From: Bathymodiolus brooksi
Lineage: Eukaryota > Mollusca > Bivalvia > Mytilida > Modiolidae
NCBI GenBank assembly: GCA_963680875.1
Contig: OY804575.1
Span: 102,293,505 to 102,357,504 of the forward strand
DNA: 64,000 bases
Direction: 5' to 3'
A program made the position numbers and the translations under genes. The notes below the pieces were generated by a model. The model was not told the DNA's origin and did no database searches. It was given only the letters and a program-made list of their open reading frames with translations. Positions 23,401 to 35,842 of the stretch are shown here, one piece after another (within the stretch, counting starts at the first letter, position 1; every line of letters starts with the position of its first letter).

Positions 23401-26400
23401 AAGACCACATGTATTGAGCAATACCTGTCTTAAAGACCACATGTATTGAGCAATACCTGTCTTAAAAACCACATGTATTGAGCAATACCTGTCTTAAAGA
23501 CCACATGTATTAAGTAAAACCTGTCTTAAAGACCACATGTATTGAGCAATACCTGTCTTAAAGACCACATGTATTAAGTAAAACCTGTCTTAAAGACCAC
23601 ATGTATTGAGCAAAACCTGTCTTAAAGACCACATGTATTAAGTAAAACCTGTCTTAAAGACCAAATGTATTGAGCAATACCTGTCTTAAAGACCACATGT
23701 ATTGAGCAATACCTGTCTTAAAGACCACATGTATTGAGCAATACCTGTCTTAAAGACCACATGTATTAAGTAAAACCTGTCTTAAAGACCACATGTATTG
23801 AGCAATACCAGTCTTAAAGACCACATGTATTAAGTAAAACCTGTCTTAAAGACCACATGTATTGAGTAAAACCTGTCTTAAAGACCACATGTATTGAGCA
23901 ATACCTGTCTTAAAGACCACATGTATTGAGCAATACCTGTCTTAAAAACCACATGTATTGAGCAATACCTGTCTTAAAGACCACATGTATTAAGTAAAAC
24001 CTGTCTTAAAGACCACATGTATTGAGCAATACCTGTCTTAAAGACCACATGTATTAAGAAAAACTTGTCTTAAAGACCACATGTATTAAGTAAAACCTGT
24101 CTTAAAGACCACATGTATTGAGTAAAACCTGTCTTAAAGACCACATGTATTAAGTAAAATCTGTCTTAAAGACCACATGTATTAAGCAAAAACCTGCCTT
24201 AAAGGTCATCTGTATTAAGCAAAAACCTGCCTAAAAGACCACATCTATTGAATAAAAACCTGCCTTAAAGACCACATGTATTGAGCATTACCTGTCTTAA
24301 AGACCACATGTATTGAGCAATACCTGTCTTAAAGACCACATGTATTAAGTAAAACCTGTCTTAAAGACCACATGTATTGAGCAATACCTGTCTTAAAGAC
24401 CACATGTATTGAGCAATACCTGTCTTAAAGACCACATGTATTGAGCAATACCTGTCTTAAAGACCACATGTATTAAGTAAAACCTGTCTTAAAGACCACA
24501 TGTATTAAGTAAAACCTGTCTTAAAGACCACATGTATTGAGCAATACCTGTCTTAAAGACCACATGTATTAAGTAAAACCTGTGTTAAAGACCACATGTA
24601 TTGAGCAATACCTGTCTTAAAGACCACATGTATTAAGTAAAACCTGTCTTAAAGACCACATGTATTGAGTAAAACCTGTCTTAAAGACCACATGTATTGA
24701 GCAATACCTGTCTTAAAGACCACATGTATTGAGCAATACCTGTCTTAAAAACCACATGTATTGAGCAATACCTGTCTTAAAGACCACATGTATTAAGTAA
24801 AACCTGTCTTAAAGACCACATGTATTGAGCAATACCTGTCTTAAAGACCACATGTATTAAGTAAAACCTGTCTTAAAGACCACATGTATTGAGTAAAACC
24901 TGTCTTAAAGACCACATGTATTGAGCAATACCTGTCTTAAAGACCACATGTCTTGAGCAATACCTGTCTTAAAGACCACATGTATTAAGTAAAACCTGTC
25001 TTAAAGACCACATGTATTGAGCAATACCTGTCTTAAAGACCACATGTATTGAGCAATACCTGTCTTAAAAACCACATGTATTGAGCAATACCTGTCTTAA
25101 AGACCACATGTATTAAGTAAAACCTGTCTTAAAGACCACATGTATTGAGCAATACCTGTCTTAAAGACCACATGTATTAAGTAAAACCTGTCTTAAAGAC
25201 CACATGTATTGAGCAAAACCTGTCTTAAAGACCACATGTATTAAGTAAAACCTGTCTTAAAGACCAAATGTATTGAGCAATACCTGTCTTAAAGACCACA
25301 TGTATTGAGCAATACCTGTCTTAAAGACCACATGTATTGAGCAATACCTGTCTTAAAGACCACATGTATTAAGTAAAACCTGTCTTAAAGACCACATGTA
25401 TTGAGCAATACCAGTCTTAAAGACCACATGTATTAAGTAAAACCTGTCTTAAAGACCACATGTATTGAGTAAAACCTGTCTTAAAGACCACATGTATTGA
25501 GCAATACCTGTCTTAAAGACCACATGTATTGAGCAATACCTGTCTTAAAAACCACATGTATTGAGCAATACCTGTCTTAAAGACCACATGTATTAAGTAA
25601 AACCTGTCTTAAAGACCACATGTATTGAGCAATACCTGTCTTAAAGACCACATGTATTAAGAAAAACTTGTCTTAAAGACCACATGTATTAAGTAAAACC
25701 TGTCTTAAAGACCACATGTATTGAGTAAAACCTGTCTTAAAGACCACATGTATTAAGTAAAATCTGTCTTAAAGACCACATGTATTAAGCAAAAACCTGC
25801 CTTAAAGGTCATCTGTATTAAGCAAAAACCTGCCTAAAAGACCACATCTATTGAATAAAAACCTGCCTTAAAGACCACATGTATTGAGCATTACCTGTCT
25901 TAAAGACCACATGTATTGAGCAATACCTGTCTTAAAGACCACATGTATTAAGTAAAACCTGTCTTAAAGACCACATGTATTGAGCAATACCTGTCTTAAA
26001 GACCACATGTATTGAGCAATACCTGTCTTAAAGACCACATGTATTGAGCAATACCTGTCTTAAAGACCACATGTATTAAGTAAAACCTGTCTTAAAGACC
26101 ACATGTATTAAGTAAAACCTGTCTTAAAGACCACATGTATTGAGCAATACCTGTCTTAAAGACCACATGTATTAAGTAAAACCTGTGTTAAAGACCACAT
26201 GTATTGAGCAATACCTGTCTTAAAGACCACATGTATTAAGTAAAACCTGTCTTAAAGACCACATGTATTGAGCAATACCTGTCTTAAAGACCACATGTAT
26301 TGAGCAATACCTGTCTTAAAGACCACATGTATTGAGCAATACCTGTCTTAAAGACCACATGTATTAAGTAAAACCTGTCTTAAAGACCACATGTATTAAG

Positions 26401-27107
26401 TAAAACCTGTCTTAAAGACCACATGTATTGAGCAATACCTGTCTTAAAGACCACATGTATTAAGTAAAACCTGTGTTAAAGACCACATGTATTGAGCAAT
26501 ACCTGTCTTAAAGACCACATGTATTGAGCAATACCTGTCTTAAAGACCACATGTATTGAGTAAAACCTGTCTTAAAGACCACATGTATTGAGTAAAACCT
26601 GTCTTAAAGACCACATGTATTAAGTAAAATCTGTCTTAAAGACCACATGTATTAAGCAAAAACCTGCCTTAAAGGTCATCTGTATTAAGCAAAAACCTAC
26701 CTAAAAGACCACATCTATTGAATAAAAACCTGCCTTAAAGACCACATGTATTGAGCAATACCTGTCTTAAAGACCACATGTATTAAGTAAAACCTGTCTT
26801 AAAGACCACATGTATTGAGTAAAACCTGTCTTAAAGACCACATGTATTAAGTAAAACCTGTCTTAAAGACCACATGTATTGAGTAAAACCTGTCTTAAAG
26901 ACCACATGTATTGAGCAATACCTGTCTTAAAGACCATATGTATTAAGTAAAACCTGTCTTAAAGACCACATGTATTAAGTAAAACCTGTCTTAAAGACCA
27001 CATGTATTGAGCAATACCTGTCTTAAAGACCACATGTATTGAGCAATACCTGTCTTAAAGACCACATGTATTGAGTAAAACCTGTCTTAAAGACCACATG
27101 TATTGAG
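20482..27107. repeat. 32-bp satellite array, ~207 copies, higher-order
   Basis: The unit reads CTTAAAGACCACATGTATTG then AGCAATACCTGT (type A), or ...TATTAAGTAAAACCTGT (type B). Most units are 32 bp; a few are 33 bp (AAGCAAAAACCTGCC). Rare marker variants (CAATACCAGT, CCAAATGTATTG, ACATGTCTTG) recur at 800 bp (25 units) and again at 1603 bp. A rare block with TTAAAGGTCATCTG appears at about 20585, 24204, 25807 and 26674. The first units (TTAAAGACCACCTGTATTAA) differ most, and the 5' flank reads TACAGTCAACACTG. Confidence 0.97.
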
Positions 27108-28249
27108 ATACTATTATAATATAAGTACAAATTCGTGAGATATCAATGTATACTATATTAATACAAGTACAGACATTTCTTTTTATAGAATTTCATGAAA
27201 AATTGTTTGGAAAATCAACTTCATTGACAGTACTATTTTTTTCTTTTCTTCTATAAAAATCATTTTTGTTACGAAATAAAGCTAATCTACCCACTTTCTT
27301 GCAATAATTCTACTTGGTGTGCAATTCTATAATTCACTGAAATTCAGTTAATAGGAAGTGAAAGATTTGGTCGCAATAACTTTGACCTAATGAGCCTCCA
27401 TGTTGTGAAAAAAGAATTTATCATGGTTTACAATATTTAGCTAAGAGAGGTAGGTGCATATGAAATTATAACATGCCCATGATAAAGAGAAACACATATC
27501 ATTCTTTCAATGCCTAACTGTGACTTGGAACTAATTGAAAGCTCGTTAACACTAATTATCTCCTACTTCACACAGGTAATTGTGGGTATTTTTTTTATGT
27601 AGGAGAATTTTTGTGTCTGGCAATTGTTTTATCAATTGTTCTGTTGTCAATATCAAAACGTTTATCATGTGTCAATCATATTTCCTTATTGTATTGTTAA
27701 TATAATTATATATAATACCTGCACCACATTAACATCCCACACTATCTACAGTACACAAGTATCTATTTTAGCCATCTAGTTACTAACTATGGACACTTTG
27801 AAGAAAATGTTATAAAAAGACCCTAATAGGAAAATAAATTATTATTTTTCTATTTTACATTTAACTCATTAATTAATAGTAAATAAAGCTTTATGAAAAT
27901 GGTATGTATACGTTTTGTTTCTTAATTATAATGTACAGGTAAATTATTAAAGATTTACAAAATCAAAACAGCTCCCTACAAAGGTTAAACCTTAACCGAC
28001 TTTGGCTTTTGGCTAGGTTATCATGTTTAGGCCCTTCAGTTTACTCGCACCAAAAAACTTTTTAATTATTTGCCTTTCTGATCTTTTGAGTTAGAGCTAA
28101 CACCTGATGAAGGTTATTCCAGAAACATGTGTTTTTATTTTTGGATTATAGACCACAACTTGCTTCTTCTTTTGTATTGATTTCTAAAATAACTCCCAAT
28201 TTGGCCCAAAAGAGTAGAAACTCAAAATGAGTGGAGTCTGTTGAGGCCA
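27108..28249. other. Unique AT-rich non-coding sequence
   Basis: No exon or repeat copy is supported. A segment near 28100 (AGCTAACACCTGATGAAGG) resembles a sequence seen in dispersed invertebrate repeats, but this is not enough for a call. Confidence 0.45.
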
Positions 28250-28430
28250 TGTTCTACTGACATACCTGCCCATGAGGGTCACCTCTATTAAACAGTCACC
28301 TTTATATTGTCCTGTCATAGAACATTTCATATGAATTGAAACTCTTTTATTAAGAGGTCACCTGTCTTATAAGGCCATTTTTTCTTTGCCCCAAAGGTGA
28401 CCTCTTAATACAGGTTTGACAGTATACAGT
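28250..28430. mobile_element. MITE-like remnant with GTCAAACCTGT ends
   Basis: The left side carries CTGACATACCTGCCCATGAG then GGTCACCTCTATTAA. The right side carries GGTGACCTCTTAATACAGG then TTTGACAGTATA, roughly the inverse of the left. The interior repeats ATTAAGAGGTCACCTGTCTTA. Similar wording occurs at 29640-29815, at 54733-54887 and in the first units of the 32-bp array. The superfamily is not assigned. Confidence 0.5.
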
Positions 28431-28432
28431 AA

Positions 28433-28676
28433 TAGTTGGACTAACTAACATCTATCTATGTAATCAGTGCCTGTCATCAATAAAGTTGAGAGTTCCAACC
28501 TCACACATGGCTTGGTGTACTTGATACAACATGTATGCGATAAAGTTTGTCAGAGATTTGTGGCAGGTCAATGGTCTTCTCTGATTTCCCCCCAAAAATA
28601 AAACTGACTGCCATGATAACAATTGAAATAGCATTGAAAGTAATGTTAAAAAACACACATAACCCAACCCTACCCT
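28433..28676 (+). mobile_element. SINE-1, diverged copy
   Basis: ATGTAATCAGTGCCTGTCAT, then GATAAAGTTTGTCAGAGATT and AATAAAACTGACTGCCATG, follow the SINE-1 order through to the tail. Box A is eroded. Many substitutions mark it as older than the 15258 copy. Confidence 0.75.
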
Positions 28677-29422
28677 AAAATTTATGAAATTAAAGGATTG
28701 TCTATCATTAAGCATGATTTTATTTTGCTTAGCACATAATCAACACTTTATCATTTGTAACAATGTGTAAAAATTTTAACTAAAAGAATTTGTAATAGGA
28801 AAATTAATTAATTTAATGACAGAGGTTTTTTTTACATAAAGGGAAATAACTCTGATATGAGAAACTGGAAAGAAAAATATATATATTCCGGTGCACTTTT
28901 ACATTTGGAAAAAAACTCATCAAATCTGCAGAATTTTTATACTGTACACATAATTGGATTAAAAATGTTAATATCTCTTGTACTTTGTTTTTTATCTTTA
29001 TTGTAATAATTTTCCAATATGACTACCAAAAGCATATATGATATGAAAAGTATTATTTCCTTGTTTGTTTTAGTATTATTTTTTTTTGCCAACATTTCTA
29101 TAATGTACAGGTTTTTCACTAAGGACCTGTGGGTTGTCGTTATCCTACCGATGCATGAACGACAAAGTTGAAAACAGGCCTAAGAAAAGATGAGTACGTA
29201 AAAACTTTCAAAAAAAAAATCTGTTAAAATAAAATAAAATAGGAGATGGTCATCACAAGGTTATGAGGGCTTGAATACAGCAATCAATAGTGACCAGTGA
29301 TGTAATTACAATTAACAACAGTGTGATGACAACACAGATACAAGACTACCTAAAATGAATGTAAAACTTGTATACAAATGTTAAAAGAATATGTTAAAGG
29401 AAGTTAAGTTATCCTCCAACAA
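28677..29422. other. Unique AT-rich non-coding sequence
   Basis: No feature is recognised; the frame at 28937-29119 (-) is lysine/asparagine-rich and looks like chance. Confidence 0.5.
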
Positions 29423-29437
29423 TAGACTGCTAAGAGG

Positions 29438-29633
29438 GGTTAGGCTTATAGTGTTTAACACCACTTTCAACAATATTTAAGTTATATCTTGGCAGCCAGT
29501 TTTATTGGTGGAAGAAACCAGAGTACCCGGAGAAAACCACCACTGACCTATCGCAAGTCACTGACAAACTTTATCACATAATGTTGCATCAAGTACACCT
29601 TGTCTGAGCGGGATTCGAACTCACAACTTTAGT
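29438..29633 (-). mobile_element. SINE-1, 5'-truncated, perfect TSD
   Basis: Inverted SINE-1 from the tail (GTTTAACACCACTTTCAACA) to box B (GGATTCGAACTCACAAC), then truncated before the head. A perfect 15-bp duplication TAGACTGCTAAGAGG flanks it at 29423-29437 and 29634-29648. The target sequence belongs to a MITE-like remnant, so the SINE is nested. Confidence 0.9.
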
Positions 29634-29648
29634 TAGACTGCTAAGAGG

Positions 29649-29815
29649 ACACTTTTGGGACAAAGAAAAGGTGTTTTTTTTTTAAAGACAGATGATCTCC
29701 TAAAAAAAGGTTCAATTTATATGAAATTTTCCATTGCAGGACAAGAAGGTGATCTTTAAATACACATGACTGCTTAATAGAGGTGACTACACAAGCAGGT
29801 TTGACTGTAATAAGT
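29649..29815. mobile_element. MITE-like remnant interrupted by SINE-1
   Basis: CTTAATAGAGGTGACTAC, then AAGCAGGTTTGACTGTAAT, match the end of the 28250-28430 remnant. The left part begins before the nested SINE (about 29410). Confidence 0.5.
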
Positions 29816-29934
29816 ATCACAGATGTGTAATAATCCACTAAAGATAAAGATACAAGAAGGATTATTGTAATTAATCCACGAGACCCTCATATTGAAGGGG
29901 GACATTTCCCTCAACAGACTTCATATTTTACAGC

Positions 29935-30235
29935 AGTCAGTATTTTTTCAGCCATATCATGGTGAGCCCAAGTTACTTTTTGATAAGATGATGATGATGT
30001 CTGTTTTGTACTAGACCAACAAGCTCACTGAAACAACAGACCACAGGTAGACATGATGCTCCACTCATATTTAATTCAGACTCCGAGCTAACCAGTCTTT
30101 GGGTTTACTTAAGTTCTTTATGCTGGGTGCTTAGCTGAGAAGTCATAAAAACCAATTTAATTTTTTTTTATTTTCGTTACACGATCTACAGTATTTGGTA
30201 CGGAGCACTCTATTCATCACACCACGAAGGCTGGT
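29935..30235 (-). mobile_element. SINE-2, unexpanded diverged copy
   Basis: CAGCCATATCATGGTGAG, then ACCACAGGTAGACATGATG, GACTCCGAGCTAACCAGTCT and ATGCTGGGTGCTTAGCTGAG, match the 8950-9130 body in the same order and orientation. At 30180-30231 a single copy of the head region is seen (inverse of TGGTGTGATGAATAGAGTGC), in contrast to the 39 copies at 9172. Confidence 0.65.
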
Positions 30236-30751
30236 TTGAAATGAAAGCAGGTATCAGATTACAAAATATAGTGTATCATATGGTCAATTTTCATACTGTT
30301 TACAAAATTATTTGTGAATTTAAACCCCGGTCAAGGATAAACCTAGGTCACACCTACCTTAATGTTCAAGGTCAAATCGATTTCTATTTTAAGTTCAAAT
30401 GATCCATATCAGGTATCCAATCATTAATCATTAATACCATATTCTTCTGAAATAGAAGTAAAGGAGTTCAGACTATGATATGAACTTATATCCTGTTTAG
30501 ACTGACAGCTCTAATTTCATTGTCAGTGTTTACTAAGGGTTTATAAAGAACCACTTTTATTGTGTATCCATTTTGGAAATGGATGTCCCTGTATGTTACT
30601 GTGTAGGATTGTATTTTTATAATGTCAGATCAATGGTTTTTCCCCCGTTATTTCTATGATTTCTTTAATATACAACATTTTCTTTTCTGTGAACATAAAA
30701 AAAACCAATATCATGAAAATGTAGATATCTAATTTAGTGTTCACAACACGT
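30236..30751. other. Unique non-coding sequence
   Basis: AT-rich flank of the 33-bp array with no recognised feature. Confidence 0.5.
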
Positions 30752-32071
30752 CTCTGGAATAATGCCAGATCAGGTACGCTGAGTCTCTGGAATAATGCCA
30801 GATCAGGTACGCTGAGTCTCTGGAATAATGCCAGATCAGGTACGCCGAGTCTCTGGAATAACCCCAGATTAGGTACGCTGAGTCTCTGGAATAATGCCAG
30901 ATCAGGTACGCTGAGTCTCTGGAATAATGCCAGATCAGGTACGCCGAGTCTCTGGAATAACCCCAGATCAGGTACGCTGAGTCTCTGGAATAATGCCAGA
31001 TCAGGTATGCTGAGTCTCTGGAATAACCCCAGATCAGGTATGCCAAGTCTCTGGAATAACCCCAGATCAGGTACGCTGAGTCTCTGGAATAATGCCAGAT
31101 CAGGTACGCAGAGTCTCTGGAATAACGCCAGATCAGGTACGCTGAGTCTCTGTAATAATGCCAGATCAGGTACGCTGAGTCTCTGGAATAACCCCAGATC
31201 AGGTATGCCGAGTCTCTGGAATAACCTCAGATCAGGTACACTGAGTCTCTGGAATAACCCCAGATCAGGTACGCTGAGTCTCTGGAATAACCCCAGATCA
31301 GGTACGCTGAGTCTCTGGAATAATGCCAGATCAGGTACGCTGAGTCTCTGGAATAATGCCAGATCAGGTACGCTGAGTCTCTGGAATAACCCCAGATCAG
31401 GTACACTGAGTCTCTGGAATAACCCCAGATCAGGTACGCTGAGTCTCTGGAATAACCCCAGATCAGGTACACTGAGTCTCTGGAATAACCCCAGATCAGG
31501 TACACTGAGTCTCTGGAATAACTCCAGATCAGGTACACTGAGTCTCTGGAATAACCCCAGATCAGGTACACTGAGTCTCTGGAATAACCCCAGATCAGGT
31601 ACACTGAGTCTCTGGAATAACTCCAGATCAGGTACGCTGAGTCTCTGGAATAACCCCAGATCAGGTATGCTGAGTCTCTGGGTTAATGCCAGATCAGGTA
31701 CGCTGAGTCTCTGGAATAACCCCAGATCAGGTATGCCGAGTCTCTGGAATAACTCCAGATCAGGTACGCTGAGTCTCTGGAATAACCCCAGATCAGGTAT
31801 GCCGAGTCTCTGGAATAAGGCCAGATCAGGTACGCTGAGTCTCTGGAATAACCCCAGATCAGGTATGCCGAGTCTCTGGAATAACTCCAGATCAGGTACG
31901 CTGAGTCTCTGGAATAACCCCAGATCAGGTACGCTGAGTCTCTGGAATAACCCCAGATCAGGTACACTGAGTCTCTGGAATAACCCCAGATCAGGTACAC
32001 TGAGTCTCTGGAATAACCTCAGATCAGGTACACCGAGTATCCGGAATAACCTCAGATCAGGTACGCTGACA
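30752..32071. repeat. 33-bp minisatellite, 40 copies, open in frame
   Basis: Unit CTCTGGAATAATGCCAGATC then AGGTACGCTGAGT, 40 copies. Since 33 is divisible by three, one frame stays open from 30737 to 32191 (484 codons; 11-residue repeat SLWNNARSGTL), and minus-strand frames of 101-125 codons are open too. The plus frame begins with GTG, not ATG. Variation is mostly at first and second codon positions (GCC/CCC/TCC/CTC; ACG/ATG), which argues against protein constraint. The best call is a non-coding minisatellite. Confidence 0.93.
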
Positions 32072-32278
32072 AGTCAAATGAATGGAAAGCCAAACAATTT
32101 AAAAGTCTTTGGAAACAGTTCAAAACCAAAGGGCCTAAACAGGATAGTCAAAAAGGTCACATATGTCCAAGGGAGATTGATTGATCTTTAAAATTTAATA
32201 AATTACATTATTTAGGAACTGTATATTTCAAACATAAATATATAGATCTAATAAACAATGACAGTACAGAAGCACTGA

Positions 32279-32529
32279 TGGAGCCGTCATGGTATGGTAG
32301 AAATACAACTACCTGTGCAATCAGTGCCTATCAGTACTAATGTTGTGAGTTCTAATCCCGCTCATGGCGAGGTGTACTCGATAAAACATTATGCGATAAA
32401 GTTTGTCAGTGACTTAAAACAGGTCAGTGATTTTCTCCGGGTACTACGGTTTTACTCAACCAATAAAACTGACTGCCACTATATAACTGAAATAAAAGTG
32501 GCATTAAACACCATAAACCAAACCAACCG
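32279..32529 (+). mobile_element. SINE-1, near full length
   Basis: Head GGAGCCGTCATGGTATGGTA, box-B-like GAGTTCTAATCCC, body GATAAAGTTTGTCAGTGACT, tail AAAGTGGCATTAAACACCAT with CAAACCAACC. A 22-bp target duplication with two mismatches (left AATGACAGTACAGAAGCACT...) is at 32257-32278 and 32530-32551. The insertion lies just past the 33-bp array. Confidence 0.9.
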
Positions 32530-32551
32530 AATGACAGTACGGAGGCACTGA

Positions 32552-33292
32552 CTACTGGAAACATGATACTGTTGGAGACTTATAGTCCACCAGCAGAGGT
32601 TTCAGCCCAGTGATAGTAATGAAAACGTAGATTTTAATGTAGAGCGGACATGTGGACAACAGGTCTAAGATAATCCACAAATATCTCAAGTATACATTAC
32701 AGAATTGGGTAAAAATGATATTTTTAAGGTATTTTTTTTTAACTGTATTTCATAAATCGCACTCAACCACCTTAAATTATTTTTACTATACTACAGTATT
32801 AACTCAACTATTATCTTCGCAATAAAATGTTTTTTCTCTCTCAAGTTTTAGGACATTGCTTTTATTATAGGGCTCAAACAGCGATAACAGATAAAGAAAC
32901 TGAATACATAAGCTAAGCCAATCTTTACCATACTAATTTAAATCTTAATACATCTTAAAAATAGGTAGTATTAAGCTTAACAACCTGGTTAATCAGTGTG
33001 GGTAATTATCCCACTCATATATCTGATGACAGTTCTGATAAGTAACGGCTTTTGACATAATTATTATATTTTATGAAAGGCATAATCTCACAACAACTTT
33101 AGATATAAAGATAAGTAATGTAGTTATGACAGGGGGGGGAAGTTGATTCATAAATGAGTCTCCACAGATGACTTGTATGTTTTTTTACCATTAGCAATGA
33201 TTTTCCAAGTATTGTTTACAGTTGTTTTTTTTAACAAACAAAATATCGCCCACTTCTGTAAAAAAATTTAATCCAGGTAGTAAATGGCCTAT

Positions 33293-33296
<4 letters not shown>
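32552..33296. other. Unique AT-rich non-coding sequence
   Basis: No feature is recognised. Confidence 0.5.

Positions 33297-33324
<28 letters not shown>
33297..33324. repeat. A28 homopolymer
   Basis: Twenty-eight consecutive A residues. It could be the old poly-A tail of a retroelement, but no LINE or processed-gene sequence is recognised upstream. Confidence 0.9.
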
Positions 33325-33326
<2 letters not shown>

Positions 33327-33539
33327 CAAGGCCAAGTTCAGCAATGTGTGGGACCTATGATACATTGTTTCATCAATCATCTCTACAAAGATTTATAACA
33401 AACAATTCAAATTAAAAGTTCCTCTAACTTTAGAATACATAAATTAAATTAGCCAGAAATTTCTGCCCAATAACAAACAAATTTTACATTAAATTGTCAA
33501 GATAATTTATTATAGTATACTACTAAATCAGTCCTCCAA

Positions 33540-33676
33540 GTGAAAATTTGAATTTAATGGTTCGAATCAAATTCTTGAATTTATTTTTTATAGTTTTATA
33601 TAAAAACTGAAAAATTGACTGGTCCGAACAAAGTGTTACTGGTCTTGGGCCGGAGGACCTGTGCTCATCGTGAGGA
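33540..33676. repeat. Dispersed repeat R4, copy 1
   Basis: GGTTCGAATCAAATTCTTGA, then TATAAAAACTGAAAAATTGAC and TTACTGGTCTTGGGCCGGA, match 40826-40958 along about 135 bp in the same orientation. The origin is unknown. Confidence 0.65.
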
Positions 33677-34719
33677 TTGTTAAATTTATATTTCATATTC
33701 TTAATATTTCTCCAGTACTAAAAGGAGCAAAAAGTAGAATTTCCTACATAAAATCGACACATTATCAAAAGCTAAAATAATTTTATTTTGCTGTGAAATG
33801 GGTAATAAAACTGTTCTCCTATGAAATACAGACATTATGATCCTAGCCTCTAAAACACTGTTTACTATTATTTATACATCTTAAAATTTTAAATGTCACT
33901 ATAAAACTTTACACAAACATCAAATACACTATTCTTGGAAATAAATTTGCCAGTAAATATGAAATTAACACTCGAGTGCGACATAACTGAGGTTCATATC
34001 CTCAACCTTGGGGGTTGTTTTCAAATAGACCCCACATAACTCTAAATAAGATATAAAATTTTATTTTTGTATTTGATAAACAAATATATAATAATATATG
34101 ATAAATCATAAACGATATATAAGTACCTTGATCCGTAATTTACATTATGTCAGGGTACTGTAGTACTTTGTAATTAAGTGACACCTCTGGTAGTCTATTA
34201 ACCTCCTTCTAAAATTGATTGTTTTGTTGTTGTATTTTCTATTATTTTATCAAGATAGAAGAGATTTTTGTGTATTTGTCAAATAATTTTTATAACTTTC
34301 TTTTGTGTCAATAATTTACAATCAATCAAAATTTGATCAATTTTAATGATTGACTCGACAAATTTGTCAGTGATCCAGGAGGTCGAGTGTGAGTCTAGGC
34401 TTTGACTGACAAGGTCTGACAAAGAATTAAATGTGCATTTGCCAAAAGATCTATTTTCAAATTTATTTTGATCAATTACTTCCAGTTCACGATATTGTAG
34501 TTAGTATGAATTAAAAGGCTGGATATTATAAATGCACTGACAACTTGTGGGTTTATTTTATATAAGGCATAGATAGGATTGGTATACTGGTACATTGTAA
34601 AAATATATGGGGTCAAAGATGATACTCATATGGTTAAACCGATCTGTCGATCAAATTATATACCCTGTTTGACTTCTATATGTTTGTATGTACTGGATAC
34701 ATTTTCCATGTGATACTTG
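33677..34719. other. Unique AT-rich non-coding sequence
   Basis: No repeat or exon is supported. Confidence 0.5.
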
Positions 34720-34815
34720 TGGCAGGTCTGTGGTTTCCCCCAATTTCCTCCCTCAATAAAACTGACTAACTCAATTTTTGTTGAAAAGGGCATTAAATGT
34801 CAATAATCTGAACCA
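34720..34815 (+). mobile_element. SINE-1 3' fragment, diverged
   Basis: GTGGCAGGTCTGTGGTTTCC, then TCAATAAAACTGACTAACTC and TTGTTGAAAAGGGCATTAAA, follow the SINE-1 3' half with many substitutions. Confidence 0.6.
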
Positions 34816-35064
34816 ATCTACAAACTTCTCATACAATATATATTCTCAGATTTATGCCCCTGTAACATATACTGGTAATCTATTTTGTATATCAAACTGA
34901 ATGGGTCACTGCCCATAGCCTACAGTTGATCATATTCATATGGTGGAGGTGTCATTTTTCTTTACCATGTTTAGTAATTTTCATTTTTCTTTTTTTTACT
35001 TCTTGGTATCTTTTGATTTTTCTTAATACAAATTACTTTGAAATATGATTTTTTTTCCTTTAAA

Positions 35065-35084
35065 CCCCCCCCCCCCCCCCCCCC
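35065..35084. repeat. C20 homopolymer
   Basis: Twenty consecutive C residues. A shorter C15 run is at 35450-35464. Confidence 0.9.
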
Positions 35085-35657
35085 TTTATGAAAATGTCTG
35101 GATCTGCCTATGCAGCAGTACTCTCTACTTCTGCTGATAAATGCTATATTGAGAAATATGATACTAGAATTTATATTAATTAATAGAGAAAAAAACCAAC
35201 ATCAAAATATTTTGTATGACAGAGTTTATATAAAGTATACTACATAGAAGAAGAAAAAGTAGTGCAGACATACATAAGATGTCTTGTCTTACCATGCATG
35301 GAAAAACAATGTTAGGTGATGTGACCAAATATTTACAAAGTCAGTGAACCATGAACGATCAGTAAAAGTAATTTGATGTAAATGCCATGTGGACTGTTTG
35401 CAAAAGTATTTACAACTTCCAAAGCCTGCTGGAGCTAATGACCAAAAATCCCCCCCCCCCCCCCGACTTGGGTTTGGCTCTTATTCTTGAGAAATTTATC
35501 AAATTATGCAAACTTCTCAATACATATGGACGGCATTTTTGGAGGGTGGTAAAGGTGGTGAGATAACAGTTAAATGGATGTTCCCTTGCATATCAATATT
35601 TGGATGTCCACTTCACAGATGTTATTTCAAGATGACACCTTACTTAAACAAGCATTG

Positions 35658-35833
35658 AGGGGCTGTCGTGGTTGTATGGTAGTTAGATTGACAACTACCT
35701 ATGCATTCAGTACCTATCACCACTAAGGCTTACGTTGTGAGTTTGAATCCCACTCGGGCGATAAAACTGACCACCACGATATAACTGAAATATTGTTGAA
35801 AGTGGCATTAAACACCATAACCCCAACCCTAAT
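35658..35833 (+). mobile_element. SINE-1 with internal deletion
   Basis: Head GGGGCTGTCGTGGTTGTATG, box B GTTTGAATCCC, then an abrupt join GGGCG/ATAAAACTGACC that removes about 75 bp of body, then a complete tail. A 9-bp target duplication CAAGCATTG is at 35649-35657 and 35834-35842. Confidence 0.85.
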
Positions 35834-35842
35834 CAAGCATTG

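Noticed and set aside
20482..27107. CRISPR-like array
   Set aside because: Units are contiguous with no unique spacers, and the context is eukaryotic; it is a satellite array.
28060..28170. Retroelement remnant around AGCTAACACCTGATGAAGG
   Set aside because: Only a short phrase looks familiar; no frame or ends support it.
30741..32000. Minus-strand frames of 101-125 codons with a YSRDSAYLIWG repeat
   Set aside because: They are the reverse reading of the 33-bp minisatellite; any stop-free frame in a unit of length divisible by three stays open.
33297..33324. Poly-A tail of a processed pseudogene or LINE
   Set aside because: No coding remnant, reverse transcriptase motif or target duplication was found upstream.
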